The translations under genes were made by a program, and so were the position numbers. The notes beneath the pieces were generated by a model. That model was not told where the DNA came from, did not search any database, and saw only the letters and a list, made by a program, of their open reading frames with translations. From positions 124,001 through 188,000 of the forward strand of contig NZ_CAKMMW010000011.1 of NCBI RefSeq assembly GCF_927798215.1: a DNA stretch of 64,000 nt, written 5' to 3'. Origin of the DNA: Paenibacillus_E allorhizoplanae (GTDB lineage: Bacteria > Bacillota > Bacilli > Paenibacillales > NBRC-103111). Of the stretch, positions 53,275 through 62,673 are shown in pieces (the stretch's first letter is position 1; each line of letters opens with the position of its first letter).

Positions 53275-54849
53275 TTACACGATTCGTTTCCGCAGTGTTC
53301 CCGAGATATAGTCAATAACCGATACAGTGACGATAATCCCAATTAAGATAATACCTACACGCGGCCACTGCCTTGCATTCAATGCGAAGATTAGCGGTGT
53401 CCCGATTCCCCCAGCACCAATGACGCCAAGTAAGGTCGCGGAACGGACATTAATTTCAAAACGGTACAATGTATACGAAATGAAATCTGGTATCACCTGT
53501 GGAATGACGGCGAATGACATCCGCTGCCAGAAATTCGCTCCAACGGCTGTCATGGCCTCGGTAGGCCCCATATCCATGTTCTCAATGGCCTCGGCATACA
53601 ATTTGCCCAACATCCCTACAGAATGCAAGCCAAGAGCCATTACGCCCGCGTAGGCGTTCGGTCCAACTGCTTTAATAAAGATCAAAGCCATAATGATTTC
53701 TGGAATCGTACGAACGACGCTTAGGAATAGCTTCCCAGTACCAGAAACAGCACGGTACTTGCTCATATTCGCCGCGGCCCAGAAAGCAAAAGGAAGACAA
53801 ACGATCGCGGATACGAAGTTACCTAGATAGGAAATCGATAAGGTTTCAAGCAAGGAACGAAGTAAATCTTCGCCTTCTGGGATATAGACATATGCCCAGT
53901 CTGGATGGAATAATCCACTGATCATCGCTTTTGTAAGAATCCAAGTGGTTGGTTGGAATCCAGTTAGCTCCAAGCCAGTTAACGCCCATACAAGAAGACC
54001 GATCACAGCTACTACGCCAATAATTTTATACGTGTTAGCTTGTGTTTCAGACATCGGTTTGGCACTGCCTTTTAGCAAATACGTGCGGAATCGTGTGCTC
54101 ACCAAATCAATGATGACGACGATCAATAACGTATAAATAACAATGGCACAAGACTGATCATAACGGAACAGATCGAGTGTGTTTTTGAGCAATAAGCCGA
54201 TACCACCTGCGCCAACCAGACCGAGGATTGCAGATGCACGAATACTCACTTCAAAAGTGTACAAAAAATGGGCCAAGTACGTAGGAGCAACTTGTGGCAG
54301 AACCCCAAAGCGGATCAGCTTCAGTTTATTAGCTCCAACTGCTGTCATCGCTTCAAGAGGACCTGGGTCGATCGCTTCCGTTGATTCATAAGAAAGTTTT
54401 GAAATAATACCAAAAGTAAAGAAAATTAGAGCTAACGTACCTGCTGTTGGACCAAAGCCTACTAATACGGCAAATAAAGCTGCATAGAGCAAATCAGGAA
54501 TGGTACGAACAAAATTCATAATAAATCGAGCAGGATAGGACAACCACGGCGACGATGTTACGTTACGTGCAGCCAACAACGCCATTGGGAACGCGAATAA
54601 CGCTCCAACAATTGTGCCTAGGATGGACATTTGTATGGTTTGGGCCATCGGCTTCCAAATATCAGCGAAGAATAGCCAATCTGGCGGAAACATTTCTGCG
54701 ATGAATTTCATGATCTCCGGCGTACCCGTAGCTAATCTTGTCAGCGTCGCATCTGTCTGATAAATGCTGCCGATTAAGAAAAGCACCATGATTGCGATGA
54801 TCATATAAAACTTGGTGCGCGGAGGCTTTTTGACGGTTGCTACACTCAT
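53275..54849 (-). CDS. phnE: double-length phosphonate permease PhnE
   Basis: A 524-residue protein carrying two complete PhnE-type permease domains in tandem. Each has the EAA-like loop: EAMTAVGANKLKLIRFGVLP near residue 185 and EAMTAVGANFWQRMSFAVIP near residue 438, and each has a conserved RTIPD/RTIPE. Single PhnE is about 260-280 residues. Together with PhnC and PhnD it would import phosphonate or phosphite/phosphate. The start overlaps the phnC stop by four bases. Confidence 0.93.
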   Translation of the reverse strand: MSVATVKKPPRTKFYMIIAIMVLFLIGSIYQTDATLTRLATGTPEIMKFIAEMFPPDWLFFADIWKPMAQTIQMSILGTIVGALFAFPMALLAARNVTSSPWLSYPARFIMNFVRTIPDLLYAALFAVLVGFGPTAGTLALIFFTFGIISKLSYESTEAIDPGPLEAMTAVGANKLKLIRFGVLPQVAPTYLAHFLYTFEVSIRASAILGLVGAGGIGLLLKNTLDLFRYDQSCAIVIYTLLIVVIIDLVSTRFRTYLLKGSAKPMSETQANTYKIIGVVAVIGLLVWALTGLELTGFQPTTWILTKAMISGLFHPDWAYVYIPEGEDLLRSLLETLSISYLGNFVSAIVCLPFAFWAAANMSKYRAVSGTGKLFLSVVRTIPEIIMALIFIKAVGPNAYAGVMALGLHSVGMLGKLYAEAIENMDMGPTEAMTAVGANFWQRMSFAVIPQVIPDFISYTLYRFEINVRSATLLGVIGAGGIGTPLIFALNARQWPRVGIILIGIIVTVSVIDYISGTLRKRIV

Positions 54850-55619
54850 CCCTCCTGCACCCCCAGCAGCTCATCTTTCTTGATAGCGCGGCCGTAGATC
54901 TCGGAGAACACATCATCCGTCGCATCAGCAACAGGTCCATCGTACACGACCTTCCCTGCACGAAGTCCGATAATGCGTGTCGCGTACTCGCGAGCCAAAT
55001 CGATAAAGTGAAGGTTGACGACGGTTGTTATCCCGAGGTCTTTGTTAATCCGTTTCAGGTCATCCATCACTTGACGAGTCGTAAGCGGATCCAATGACGC
55101 GACCGGCTCGTCCGCCAAGATGATCTTAGCTTCCTGTGCGAGCGCTCTTGCAATGGAAACACGCTGCTGTTGACCGCCGGACAATTCATCGGCGCGCGAA
55201 TACGCTTTTTCACGGATATTAACCCGCTCCAGTGCTTTGAGCGAAAGCTCAAGGTCCGCTTTAGGGAACAATCCAAACATCGTGCGAAGTGTGGAATGAT
55301 AGCCAACGCGACCGGAAAGGACGTTACGAATAACCGTGGATCTTTTGACTAAATTAAAGGTCTGGAAAATCATCCCGATGTCTCTACGCATCCGACGCAA
55401 CTGTGCGCCATTCGCTTTAGTAATGGATTTCCCATCGATTAGAATCTCACCGCTTGTCGTCTCATGCAGACGATTAATTGAACGTAGCAGTGTGGATTTA
55501 CCAGCGCCTGATAAACCTACGATTACAACGAACTCCCCTGGGTGTATGGTAAGGTTAATGTCATTTAGGCCAACAGTACCATTTGGATATACCTTTGAAA
55601 GATGTTTAAACTCAATCAT
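54846..55619 (-). CDS. phnC: phosphonate ABC transporter ATPase PhnC
   Basis: A 257-residue ATPase: Walker A GLSGAGKST, signature LSGGQQQRVSIARAL, Walker B ILADEPVASLD, H-loop VNLHFIDLA. The N-terminus reads MIEFKHLSKVYPNG. It is coupled to phnE by a four-base overlap. Confidence 0.94.
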   Translation of the reverse strand: MIEFKHLSKVYPNGTVGLNDINLTIHPGEFVVIVGLSGAGKSTLLRSINRLHETTSGEILIDGKSITKANGAQLRRMRRDIGMIFQTFNLVKRSTVIRNVLSGRVGYHSTLRTMFGLFPKADLELSLKALERVNIREKAYSRADELSGGQQQRVSIARALAQEAKIILADEPVASLDPLTTRQVMDDLKRINKDLGITTVVNLHFIDLAREYATRIIGLRAGKVVYDGPVADATDDVFSEIYGRAIKKDELLGVQEG

Positions 55620-55745
55620 GATTCGTCCTACTTTCTTTTACACAATTTCAAGTGCTAGACAGACTACTTTCAACGAATAATTGAAAAATCCTTTTTTCTA
55701 TCATTACCTTTAGAAAAAATTCATATTCCATTGTTCACCATGCAC

Positions 55746-55780
55746 AAAAAATGACCTCATGCGCTTACGCAGAGGCCCCA
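55746..55780 (-). terminator. intrinsic terminator of the NiCoT gene
   Basis: GGCCTC TGCG pairs with CGCA TGAGGTC with one bulged base, then six T on the minus strand. Confidence 0.75.
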
Positions 55781-55786
55781 TCTCTT

Positions 55787-56818
55787 TTATGGATTGTACT
55801 TTGCACCCCAGCGCTCCTCAATCTTCATGCCTCTCCAGACGGCAATCGAAACGATCCACGCGACGACGAACATCCCAACCAGAATAAAGCCTAACGTACC
55901 AAAATCAATCTCTTGCAGCCACGTCCAGAACGTGCCTTCCATACTGAATTCCTCGGAAAGCACCTGTCCAAGCTCGATCACACCAATTATTAACGCCGCT
56001 ACAACCGCAAGTGCGGTAACGGTCAAATTGTAATATAACTTGCGCACTGGCGTATGAAAAGCCCATTTGTACGCTTTCGTCATAAACATACCATCTGCCG
56101 TATCGAATAGGCTCATCCCAGCTGCGAACAAGAGAGGCAGCGAAATCACACCAATGAACGGAATTGCATCCTTCGCCGCATGCGCAGAAATAGCCAGTAA
56201 GGCGATTTCACTTGCCGTATCAAAGCCTAAACCGAATAGGAAGCCTAACGGATAAACATGCCAGCTTTTAGTGATGAATGAGAATAACGGTTTAATGAGT
56301 CGCGCAATGAACCCACGCGATTCTAACAGCTCTTCAAACTCGTCGTTATCGTATTTGCCGCCGCGAAACTTCAGAAACATTTTATAGAGGCTAATAAGGA
56401 TTAACAGATTGATAATACCAATGATGACCAGGAATAGCCCAGAGACAGAAGCGCCGATCACACCGCCAAACCGCTGCATCCATGGAAGCTCACGAGCTGC
56501 CCATTGCACCGAGAAGGCCGTTACAATCGCCATGACGAATACGACTGACGAATGGCCTAATGAAAAGTAAAAACCGACGCCTAGTGGATTTTTCTTCTGT
56601 TGTACTAGCTTACGCACCGTATTGTCGATGGCAGCAATATGATCAACATCGAACGCATGACGCATCCCTAACGTGTAAGCCAGTAGTCCGATCCCCCAGA
56701 AAGCGGGAGATGTTTTGGCCACGGTATATAAACCGATCAGCCCTAATACGTGTAGGAGGATGATAAAGCCAACGTATCCGGCCCAGCTTTTCCTATCCTC
56801 CAGCAAAGATTTCCACAT
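55787..56818 (-). CDS. NiCoT nickel/cobalt permease
   Basis: A 343-residue secondary transporter with about eight membrane segments. RHAFDVDHIAAIDNTVR is the family signature (H-A-x-D-x-D-H) and LGFDTASEIALLAISA the second motif. The family imports Ni2+ or Co2+. A NikR-type operator lies 28 bases upstream of the start, which favours nickel; the genome also makes B12, so cobalt cannot be excluded. Confidence 0.92.
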   Translation of the reverse strand: MWKSLLEDRKSWAGYVGFIILLHVLGLIGLYTVAKTSPAFWGIGLLAYTLGMRHAFDVDHIAAIDNTVRKLVQQKKNPLGVGFYFSLGHSSVVFVMAIVTAFSVQWAARELPWMQRFGGVIGASVSGLFLVIIGIINLLILISLYKMFLKFRGGKYDNDEFEELLESRGFIARLIKPLFSFITKSWHVYPLGFLFGLGFDTASEIALLAISAHAAKDAIPFIGVISLPLLFAAGMSLFDTADGMFMTKAYKWAFHTPVRKLYYNLTVTALAVVAALIIGVIELGQVLSEEFSMEGTFWTWLQEIDFGTLGFILVGMFVVAWIVSIAVWRGMKIEERWGAKYNP

Positions 56819-56845
56819 GGTAAATTAACCCCACCTTCCCCATTC

Positions 56846-56873
56846 GTGTTACGATTTAATAATAATGTAGCAC
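56846..56873. promoter_or_regulatory. candidate NikR operator
   Basis: GTGTTAC, 14 bases, GTAGCAC: an inverted repeat with one mismatch. Published NikR sites of the GTGTTAC-N13/14-GTAACAC type (recalled) are the same. It lies in front of the NiCoT gene. Confidence 0.65.
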
Positions 56874-56936
56874 AAGCGTGTGGGAATTGAGAAGTACCGC
56901 ATCTATTTTTTGTGAAGAATTCTAAATGAGATCTGA

Positions 56937-56942
56937 TATAAT
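56937..56942 (+). promoter_or_regulatory. extended -10 of the two-component genes
   Basis: TGATATAAT fits an extended -10. No good -35. It excludes the ATG at 56926, upstream of it, as a start. Confidence 0.5.
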
Positions 56943-57024
56943 AGAAACCGTTCCAATCCTACAGCTATCATTTCTTAGGAAGTCTATTCCATACTTTTAT
57001 TTTATTAAGGAGCTGATCCTCTGC

Positions 57025-57837
57025 ATGACTATGCGAAAATACAAGCTTTTTACGGTGCTGGTGCCCGTCTTTATTATTGGCGGCTTTGAATATATTCGTC
57101 ATGAATTTTTACTGCGCTATTTGACGATGGAAGCCGGCAATTTTACGATCACAGTCATTACGTTGCTCCTCTCGTATCTCTTCGCTTCCTGGATGTTTAC
57201 CAGCATGGAACGCAGCAACGAGAAAATCCTGCTCAGTGAAGCCCGCAGAGCAGTCTTCGAAGAACGTGAGCGTCTGGCTCGGGAGCTGCATGACGATTTG
57301 GCGCAGACCCTCTTCTTCTTGAACGTGAAGCTGCGTCAAGGTGACATCGAAGAAGCAAAAGCCGCTGTTTCCGAAATCGACAATTCACTTCGCCAAGCTA
57401 TTTTCAATCTGAGAACACCGCCAGAAGAAGGTACTTCCTTTGGGCAACGCATTCATACCTACTTAGACAACTGGCGGTTGGTTACAGGCATTGAACTTCA
57501 TGAGACCGTGAACATCACCGAAAACAGCTTCTCACCTAATGAGGAAATCCTCCTTTTCGGCATTATGCAAGAGGCTTTCACTAACATCCGCAAGCATTCG
57601 ATGGCAACAGATGCTACTTTCCATTTGGAAGATGACAACAATCACTGGCGAATGCACATCACGGACAATGGGTGCGGACTGCAGCCCGCTACGAAAGCTA
57701 ATGCGAAGAGCACGACTTACGGCATCGATCTCATGCAAAAACGAGCTTCCGAACTTGGGGCTACGCTTGAGCTTCTAAGTGAGAAAGACGCTGGCACGGA
57801 ACTGATTGTACAAGCTGAAAGAACGGTGAACAGCTAA
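57025..57837 (+). CDS. NarL-type sensor histidine kinase
   Basis: A 270-residue kinase. Two N-terminal membrane segments, HisKA_3 with phospho-acceptor His in RELHDDLAQTLFFLNVK, and an ATPase domain with ITDNGCGLQPA. No recognisable sensor domain, so it is probably a membrane-stress or intramembrane sensor. ATG at 57025 is chosen because the promoter at 56937 excludes longer forms. Its stop overlaps the response-regulator start as TAATG. Confidence 0.88.
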   Translation: MTMRKYKLFTVLVPVFIIGGFEYIRHEFLLRYLTMEAGNFTITVITLLLSYLFASWMFTSMERSNEKILLSEARRAVFEERERLARELHDDLAQTLFFLNVKLRQGDIEEAKAAVSEIDNSLRQAIFNLRTPPEEGTSFGQRIHTYLDNWRLVTGIELHETVNITENSFSPNEEILLFGIMQEAFTNIRKHSMATDATFHLEDDNNHWRMHITDNGCGLQPATKANAKSTTYGIDLMQKRASELGATLELLSEKDAGTELIVQAERTVNS

Positions 57838-58508
57838 TGCCCGATCTTATGCCGTTTCGCGTTCTTATTGTTGATGATCATCCCTTAGCACGCAAAGCGA
57901 TACAAAGCATGCTTGCTCCATGCGCTGATTTCTTTATTGTTGGAGAAGCCAGTACAGGAGAAGATGCCATTCGACTTTGTGGAGAACTTGCTCCCGATGT
58001 CGTCTTGATGGATATCCATATGTCACCGATGGACGGATTACAGGCTACACGGCACATTAAACAAGCCTATGGCGGGATACGCATCGTTATGCTCACCGTT
58101 TCGGATGATGTTGCCGATCTCTTCACGGCTTTGCAATTCGGCGCACAAGGGTATTTGCTCAAAAATATGGATCCCGATGAATGGCTCAGCTACCTGCGTG
58201 CCCTGCTTGATGATAATTCAGAGGTGGCGCGCGGCATGGCAGACAAACTATTCGGACGTTTCCGTTCTCCGGTTGGCGCTCAAACAGAAGGCCCGAGCCC
58301 TCACATGCTGACGTCACGCGAACAAGAAATTACCGCCTATGTCGCACAAGGGGATAATAATCGAGTCATTGCCGAGAAGCTGCTCATCTCCGAGCATACT
58401 GTGAAAAATCACATGAAAAATATTCTCGTGAAGCTATCCTTAGAGAATCGCGTACAGCTCACCGCATTCGCTATTAAACACGGACTGACACGAAAAGGAC
58501 AAAACTAG
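57837..58508 (+). CDS. NarL/FixJ-family response regulator
   Basis: A 223-residue regulator: REC with phospho-acceptor Asp in VVLMDIHMSPMDG, and a LuxR-type HTH with ITAYVAQGDNNRVIAEKLLISEHTVKNHMKNILVKL. Overlaps the kinase gene by one base. Targets unknown; ycnI-like gene follows about 100 bases downstream. Confidence 0.92.
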   Translation: MPDLMPFRVLIVDDHPLARKAIQSMLAPCADFFIVGEASTGEDAIRLCGELAPDVVLMDIHMSPMDGLQATRHIKQAYGGIRIVMLTVSDDVADLFTALQFGAQGYLLKNMDPDEWLSYLRALLDDNSEVARGMADKLFGRFRSPVGAQTEGPSPHMLTSREQEITAYVAQGDNNRVIAEKLLISEHTVKNHMKNILVKLSLENRVQLTAFAIKHGLTRKGQN

Positions 58509-58606
58509 TCGAAAAAATAGCCCAGTCGAGTCATACTCTTATGCTTGTCGATCAGGTAAGATGGACAACATGGTAAGAGTTGATATCGAAAGGGGAAATA
58601 AATGCC

Positions 58607-59236
58607 ATGTTTAAAAAGTTCATGTTAACCGCAAGCTCGATGATGATCGCATCCCTGCTACTTGTGGGAATTGCTAGTGCTCACGTCACTGTATATCCAA
58701 AAGAAGCTACGCAAGGCAGCTACGAAGTTTTCACTGTACGTGTACCTTCGGAGAAGGACAGTGCGACTACGAAAGTCGAAGTCAAATTCCCACTTGATTC
58801 CGTAGCTGTTTCTCGTTTTGAACCTAAAGCAGGTTGGAAGTATGATATCGCCAAAGATGCTGCCGGCAAAATCACTGGCGTTACTTGGACAGCAACGGGT
58901 GATGGACTCGGAGCAACTGAATTCGGTGATTTCAGCATGCAGGGTAAAGTGGCTGATACTGCTACTCAAATCGTCTGGAAAGCCTACCAAACTTACAAGG
59001 ACGGCACTGTCGTGGAATGGGTTGGGGCGAATGGCTCGGACAAACCCGCTTCTGTCACTACCGTTAAAGCAAAAGCTGCCGCTGGTGCAACTACGGACAG
59101 TCACGGAAATGTAACGGCTGGTACAGCATCTGCTGGGGAAAGCTCGGAATCAAATACGTCGCTGTACCTGTCCATTACTGCTGTTGTGCTTGGCGCGTTA
59201 GCGTTAATCGTATCATTGGTTAGAAAACGTAAATAA
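58607..59236 (+). CDS. YcnI-like DUF1775 copper protein
   Basis: A 209-residue secreted protein. Signal peptide ends before His (ASA/HVTVYP), so the mature N-terminus is His, which ligates Cu(II) in B. subtilis YcnI. The YcnI domain follows (EVFTVRVPSEKDS, VAVSRFEPKAGW), then a linker and a C-terminal membrane helix with RKRK. ATG at 58607 has AAAGGGG eleven bases before it. It lies downstream of the two-component genes, away from the ycnJ-like gene at 38516. Confidence 0.87.
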   Translation: MFKKFMLTASSMMIASLLLVGIASAHVTVYPKEATQGSYEVFTVRVPSEKDSATTKVEVKFPLDSVAVSRFEPKAGWKYDIAKDAAGKITGVTWTATGDGLGATEFGDFSMQGKVADTATQIVWKAYQTYKDGTVVEWVGANGSDKPASVTTVKAKAAAGATTDSHGNVTAGTASAGESSESNTSLYLSITAVVLGALALIVSLVRKRK

Positions 59237-59261
59237 AGTGAGTGAAACATCTTTATAAACG

Positions 59262-59312
59262 AAAGCCCCTAGTAGTTACTCTGTTCCGGACAGAGTAACT
59301 ACCAGGGGCTTT
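59262..59312 (+). terminator. intrinsic terminator after the ycnI-like gene
   Basis: A long near-perfect stem: AAAGCCCCT, GTAGTTACTCTGT and their complements around TCCGG, then TTTT. Confidence 0.9.
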
Positions 59313-59378
59313 TAAAGTTAAATCAGCTCTTGTTCCGCTCATTCATTCTGCTTCCTGGTCTGAACATTAACTCTTCCC

Positions 59379-59546
59379 ATTGGATATATACAGTGTAATC
59401 TCGAAATAAACGCCAAGAACAATTGTTGCATTGGATTTATCCATTGAAAATAGGCCCAAAAGGGACTTTTTCTATGATTTGAGTGGATACGTCCAATCAA
59501 ATCAGGTTTGAAGCTCTCAAATTATGCAAACTATTGGATTTATCCA
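59379..59546. repeat. TGGA-N4-TCCA hairpin repeats
   Basis: Cores TGGATTTATCCA at 59432-59443 and 59535-59546, TGGATACGTCCA at 59484-59495 and a diverged form at 59379-59396 lie in a 400-base gap. No gene seen here otherwise. Confidence 0.75.
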
Positions 59547-59639
59547 GTGGACGCCGTATTTGTTGCCAATCAATCAAAAAAAGCCCTGAGCTATCTGCTA
59601 GAACCAGATCATAAACTCAGAACTTTTCTCCTTTTTCAA

Positions 59640-60122
59640 CTAATTCCGTTCGTAAATTCGGAAATAGTACTCATACGGATTCTTCTCATTACGCTCGCCT
59701 TGCTCCGACGATACCAAAGTCCAATTGGACAAGTCGAGATCCGACATAAAGGTATCCGCTTCAAACTCATCCTCGATGTAAGTTATGTACATACGATTCA
59801 CATGGGAGGCAAATAGTTTGAAGATCTCTGCTCCGCCGATGACGAACAGCTCCTGGTCACGGAACGCATCAATCGCTTCGTCTACCGAGTGAATAACTTC
59901 GCAACCTTCGGCTTGGTACGCGGTATTTTGCGTGAGAATGACATTTCGTCTTCCGGGAAGCGGCTTGCCGATGGACTCGTACGTTTTGCGCCCCATCAGG
60001 ATGGGATGCCCCATCGTCACATTTTTGAAAAATTTCAAATCGCCTGGCAAATGCCAAGGCAGCTTATTATTGACGCCAATGGCTCGGTTGCGATCCATAG
60101 CAAAAATAAATGAGATACTCAT
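59640..60122 (-). CDS. dfrA: dihydrofolate reductase
   Basis: A 160-residue DHFR: SFIFAMDRNRAIGVNNKLPWHLPGDLKFFK at the start, with GRKTYESIG and the C-terminal FEADTFMSD. AAAGGAG precedes the ATG. It follows thyA by 33 bases, the usual folate pair. Confidence 0.95.
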   Translation of the reverse strand: MSISFIFAMDRNRAIGVNNKLPWHLPGDLKFFKNVTMGHPILMGRKTYESIGKPLPGRRNVILTQNTAYQAEGCEVIHSVDEAIDAFRDQELFVIGGAEIFKLFASHVNRMYITYIEDEFEADTFMSDLDLSNWTLVSSEQGERNEKNPYEYYFRIYERN

Positions 60123-60155
60123 ACGGCGAATACTCCTTTCGTTACAGCAAGTTCC

Positions 60156-60950
60156 TTAGATCGCAATCGGCGCCTTAATACCCGGCAGCGGTGTGTAATT
60201 AAGAAATTCAAAATCATCGAATTGATAATCGAAGATGGAAGCTGGCTTCCTTTTGATTTGAAGCGTTGGCAGCTCTTGCGGCTCTCTCAGTAACTGTTTG
60301 TTCACTTGTTCAACATGATTTTGATAAATGTGCACGTCGCCGCCGTTCCAAATTAGATCCCCTACTTCCAGATCACACTGCTGAGCAATCATATGGGTTA
60401 ACAGGGCATACGACGCCAGATTAAAAGGCAGACCCAAGAACGTGTCCACGGATCTCATTTGGAACATGCATGATAACCGACCGTTCGCTACATAAAATTG
60501 AAACGCATAGTGGCACGGCGGCAAGGCCATGTGATCCACTTCCGCGGGGTTCCAAGCGCTGACCAAATGTCTGCGTGAATCTGGATTCGTCTTGATTTGG
60601 TGAATCAGCTTCTCGATTTGATCGATCACCTGACCATTTGGGGCTAACCATGTTCGCCACTGCGCACCGTATACGCGGCCCAGATTCCCGTCTTCATCCG
60701 CCCACTCGTCCCAGATCGTAACACCGTTATCGCGTAAATATTGAACATTCGTGCTGCCACTTATGAACCAAAGTAGCTCATGAACAATGGATTTGATGTG
60801 CAGCTTCTTCGTTGTTAAGAGAGGGAAACCTTCGCTCAAGTTGATTCGCATCTGACGACCAAAAACAGAAATCGTTCCTGTTCCCGTGCGATCTCCCTTT
60901 TCTACACCTTGATCTAAGACATCCTTAAGCAGTTCTAAATAAGCTTTCAT
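60156..60950 (-). CDS. thyA: thymidylate synthase
   Basis: A 264-residue ThyA: catalytic Cys in ALPPCHYAFQFYV; RVYGAQWRTW and DGDVHIYQNH-like GDVHIYQNHVEQ are also present. It makes dTMP with 5,10-methylene-THF, whose DHF product is recycled by DfrA downstream. Confidence 0.96.
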   Translation of the reverse strand: MKAYLELLKDVLDQGVEKGDRTGTGTISVFGRQMRINLSEGFPLLTTKKLHIKSIVHELLWFISGSTNVQYLRDNGVTIWDEWADEDGNLGRVYGAQWRTWLAPNGQVIDQIEKLIHQIKTNPDSRRHLVSAWNPAEVDHMALPPCHYAFQFYVANGRLSCMFQMRSVDTFLGLPFNLASYALLTHMIAQQCDLEVGDLIWNGGDVHIYQNHVEQVNKQLLREPQELPTLQIKRKPASIFDYQFDDFEFLNYTPLPGIKAPIAI

Positions 60951-61098
60951 AATTTAATCATTCCCCACATTTTCGACATATCTTCTATTATAACATCATC
61001 CAATTCGACAATTCATCTCAAATTCCACCCGTATACAAGAAAACAAGGTTTGTTCATAATTAAATATGGATTACCATCTATTTCCAAGGAGTGATTTC

Positions 61099-61656
61099 AT
61101 GTCCAAGAAAATCTTATTTCTAACGGGTGATGCTGTTGAAGTATTGGAAGTGTATTATCCCTATTACCGTGTACTAGAGGAGGGATATGAGGCTGTTATC
61201 GCGGCTCCCACAAAAAAAGTACTTCGTACCGTCGTTCACGATTTTGTTGAAGATTGGGAAACGTATACCGAAAAACCAGGGCATCTTCTCCCCTCCCACG
61301 TCGCTTTCGCCGATGTTGATCCTAGCCAGTTCGATGGACTCATCATTCCTGGTGGCAGAGCTCCCGAATATATTCGTTCGAGTGAAGATGTTCCACGCAT
61401 CCTTCGTCATTTCCTTGAAGCGGATAAACCTATCGGTGCCATCTGCCATGGTGCACAAGTTTTCGCCGCTCTGAAAGACCGCTCCCTCTTCGAGGGGCGC
61501 ACATTGACCGCGTATAACGCATGTCGCTTGGATGTTGAAGCACTTGGCGCGACTTATACAACAGATACGCTGCATGTCGATGGAAAGCTCGTCAGCGGTC
61601 ATGCTTGGCCGGACTTACCAGGCTTTATGCGTGAGTTTTTGAAATTATTGGCCTAA
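61099..61656 (+). CDS. DJ-1/PfpI family protein
   Basis: A 185-residue protein of the DJ-1/PfpI family: the nucleophile Cys in GAICHGAQVFAA with the neighbouring His, and the Glu in YRVLEEGYEAVIAAP. The family includes proteases, deglycases and chaperones. ATG at 61099 follows AAGGAG. It is single-gene in appearance. Confidence 0.87.
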   Translation: MSKKILFLTGDAVEVLEVYYPYYRVLEEGYEAVIAAPTKKVLRTVVHDFVEDWETYTEKPGHLLPSHVAFADVDPSQFDGLIIPGGRAPEYIRSSEDVPRILRHFLEADKPIGAICHGAQVFAALKDRSLFEGRTLTAYNACRLDVEALGATYTTDTLHVDGKLVSGHAWPDLPGFMREFLKLLA

Positions 61657-61679
61657 TCCAATTACATAGATTATAACAA

Positions 61680-61735
61680 AAAAACGGGGCTGTATCGTAA
61701 GTAGTTACTCTACTTGTGAGACAGTCCCGTTTGTT
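61680..61735. terminator. bidirectional terminator
   Basis: AAACGGG...CCCGTTT with extended pairing (CTGT/ACAG, AAGTAG/CTACTT); A and T runs at both sides. Confidence 0.85.
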
Positions 61736-61746
61736 CAACACTCCAC

Positions 61747-62649
61747 TTACTCCGCCACCATCCGATTGGTCAGTGCTCCGAGCTTCTCAATCTCAATCGT
61801 CACGATATCCCCATCCTTCAAATATACCTGCCTGTCTGGGGGATACCCTAACACAACCCCCTCAGGTGTCCCTGTCAAAATGATATCTCCCGGCATTAGC
61901 GTCATATGCTGTGAAATGTAACTGACGATTTCATCGCAATGGAAGATCATATCCGATGTATTCGAATGCTGCCTTACCTCTCCATTTACAACCGTTTTTA
62001 TCTCAAGGTCATTCGGGTTGCCGACTTCATCAGCTGTCACAATATAGGGACCGATAGGGGCAAATTGATCACACGATTTTCCCAATAGCCACTGTTGTGT
62101 CCTTACCTGTAAATCACGGGCAGACAAATCATTCGCATTACAGTACCCAAAGACGTGAGAAAGAGCTTGTTCCTTCGAAATATATTTCGCTGTTTTACCA
62201 ATGACAATGGCTAATTCCGCTTCATAATCCACTTTCTCCGAAACCTTAGGTAACGAAATGTCCTCCCCATGTCCCGCTAAGGCGTTATTGAACTTGTTGA
62301 ACAATATGGGATATTGCGGAATCTGTGCATACGTTTCCTCTGCATGTCTACGATAATTAAGTCCCACGCAAATGATTTTATTCGGATGCGTGACGCATGA
62401 TCCAAGAGTTAATGTAGTTTCATCCAATAGATAAGCGGTTTTATCTGTATCCGAAACAAGGACCCGTTCTATAAATGAACGAAGATAGCTCAAAGCTTCG
62501 GTACCACCATGGATAACTTCGTGGACGGTTGTCGGAATTGCTTTTACTTCTGGAACTGCAGAGAGTGCCGCCACAACATCGACCACACCTTGCTCTCTTT
62601 TAACACCTAATCGGTAGTTACCTTGATGAAGAAACGAAACTAATTTCAT
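61747..62649 (-). CDS. fumarylacetoacetate hydrolase family protein
   Basis: A 300-residue FAH-family enzyme: ICVGLNYRRHAEETYAQIP, the metal ligands in VDYEAELAIVIGK, and GDIILTGTPEGVVLGYPPD. Likely a hydrolase or decarboxylase of 2-oxo acids. AGGAG precedes the ATG. It lies 24 bases after the aminotransferase gene. Confidence 0.87.
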   Translation of the reverse strand: MKLVSFLHQGNYRLGVKREQGVVDVVAALSAVPEVKAIPTTVHEVIHGGTEALSYLRSFIERVLVSDTDKTAYLLDETTLTLGSCVTHPNKIICVGLNYRRHAEETYAQIPQYPILFNKFNNALAGHGEDISLPKVSEKVDYEAELAIVIGKTAKYISKEQALSHVFGYCNANDLSARDLQVRTQQWLLGKSCDQFAPIGPYIVTADEVGNPNDLEIKTVVNGEVRQHSNTSDMIFHCDEIVSYISQHMTLMPGDIILTGTPEGVVLGYPPDRQVYLKDGDIVTIEIEKLGALTNRMVAE

Positions 62650-62673
62650 GTGCCGTAAACTCCTAACGTTAGA

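Noticed and set aside
59508..59816. 102-codon plus-strand ORF overlapping dfrA
   Set aside because: Runs from repeat DNA into the antisense of dfrA; no ribosome binding site.
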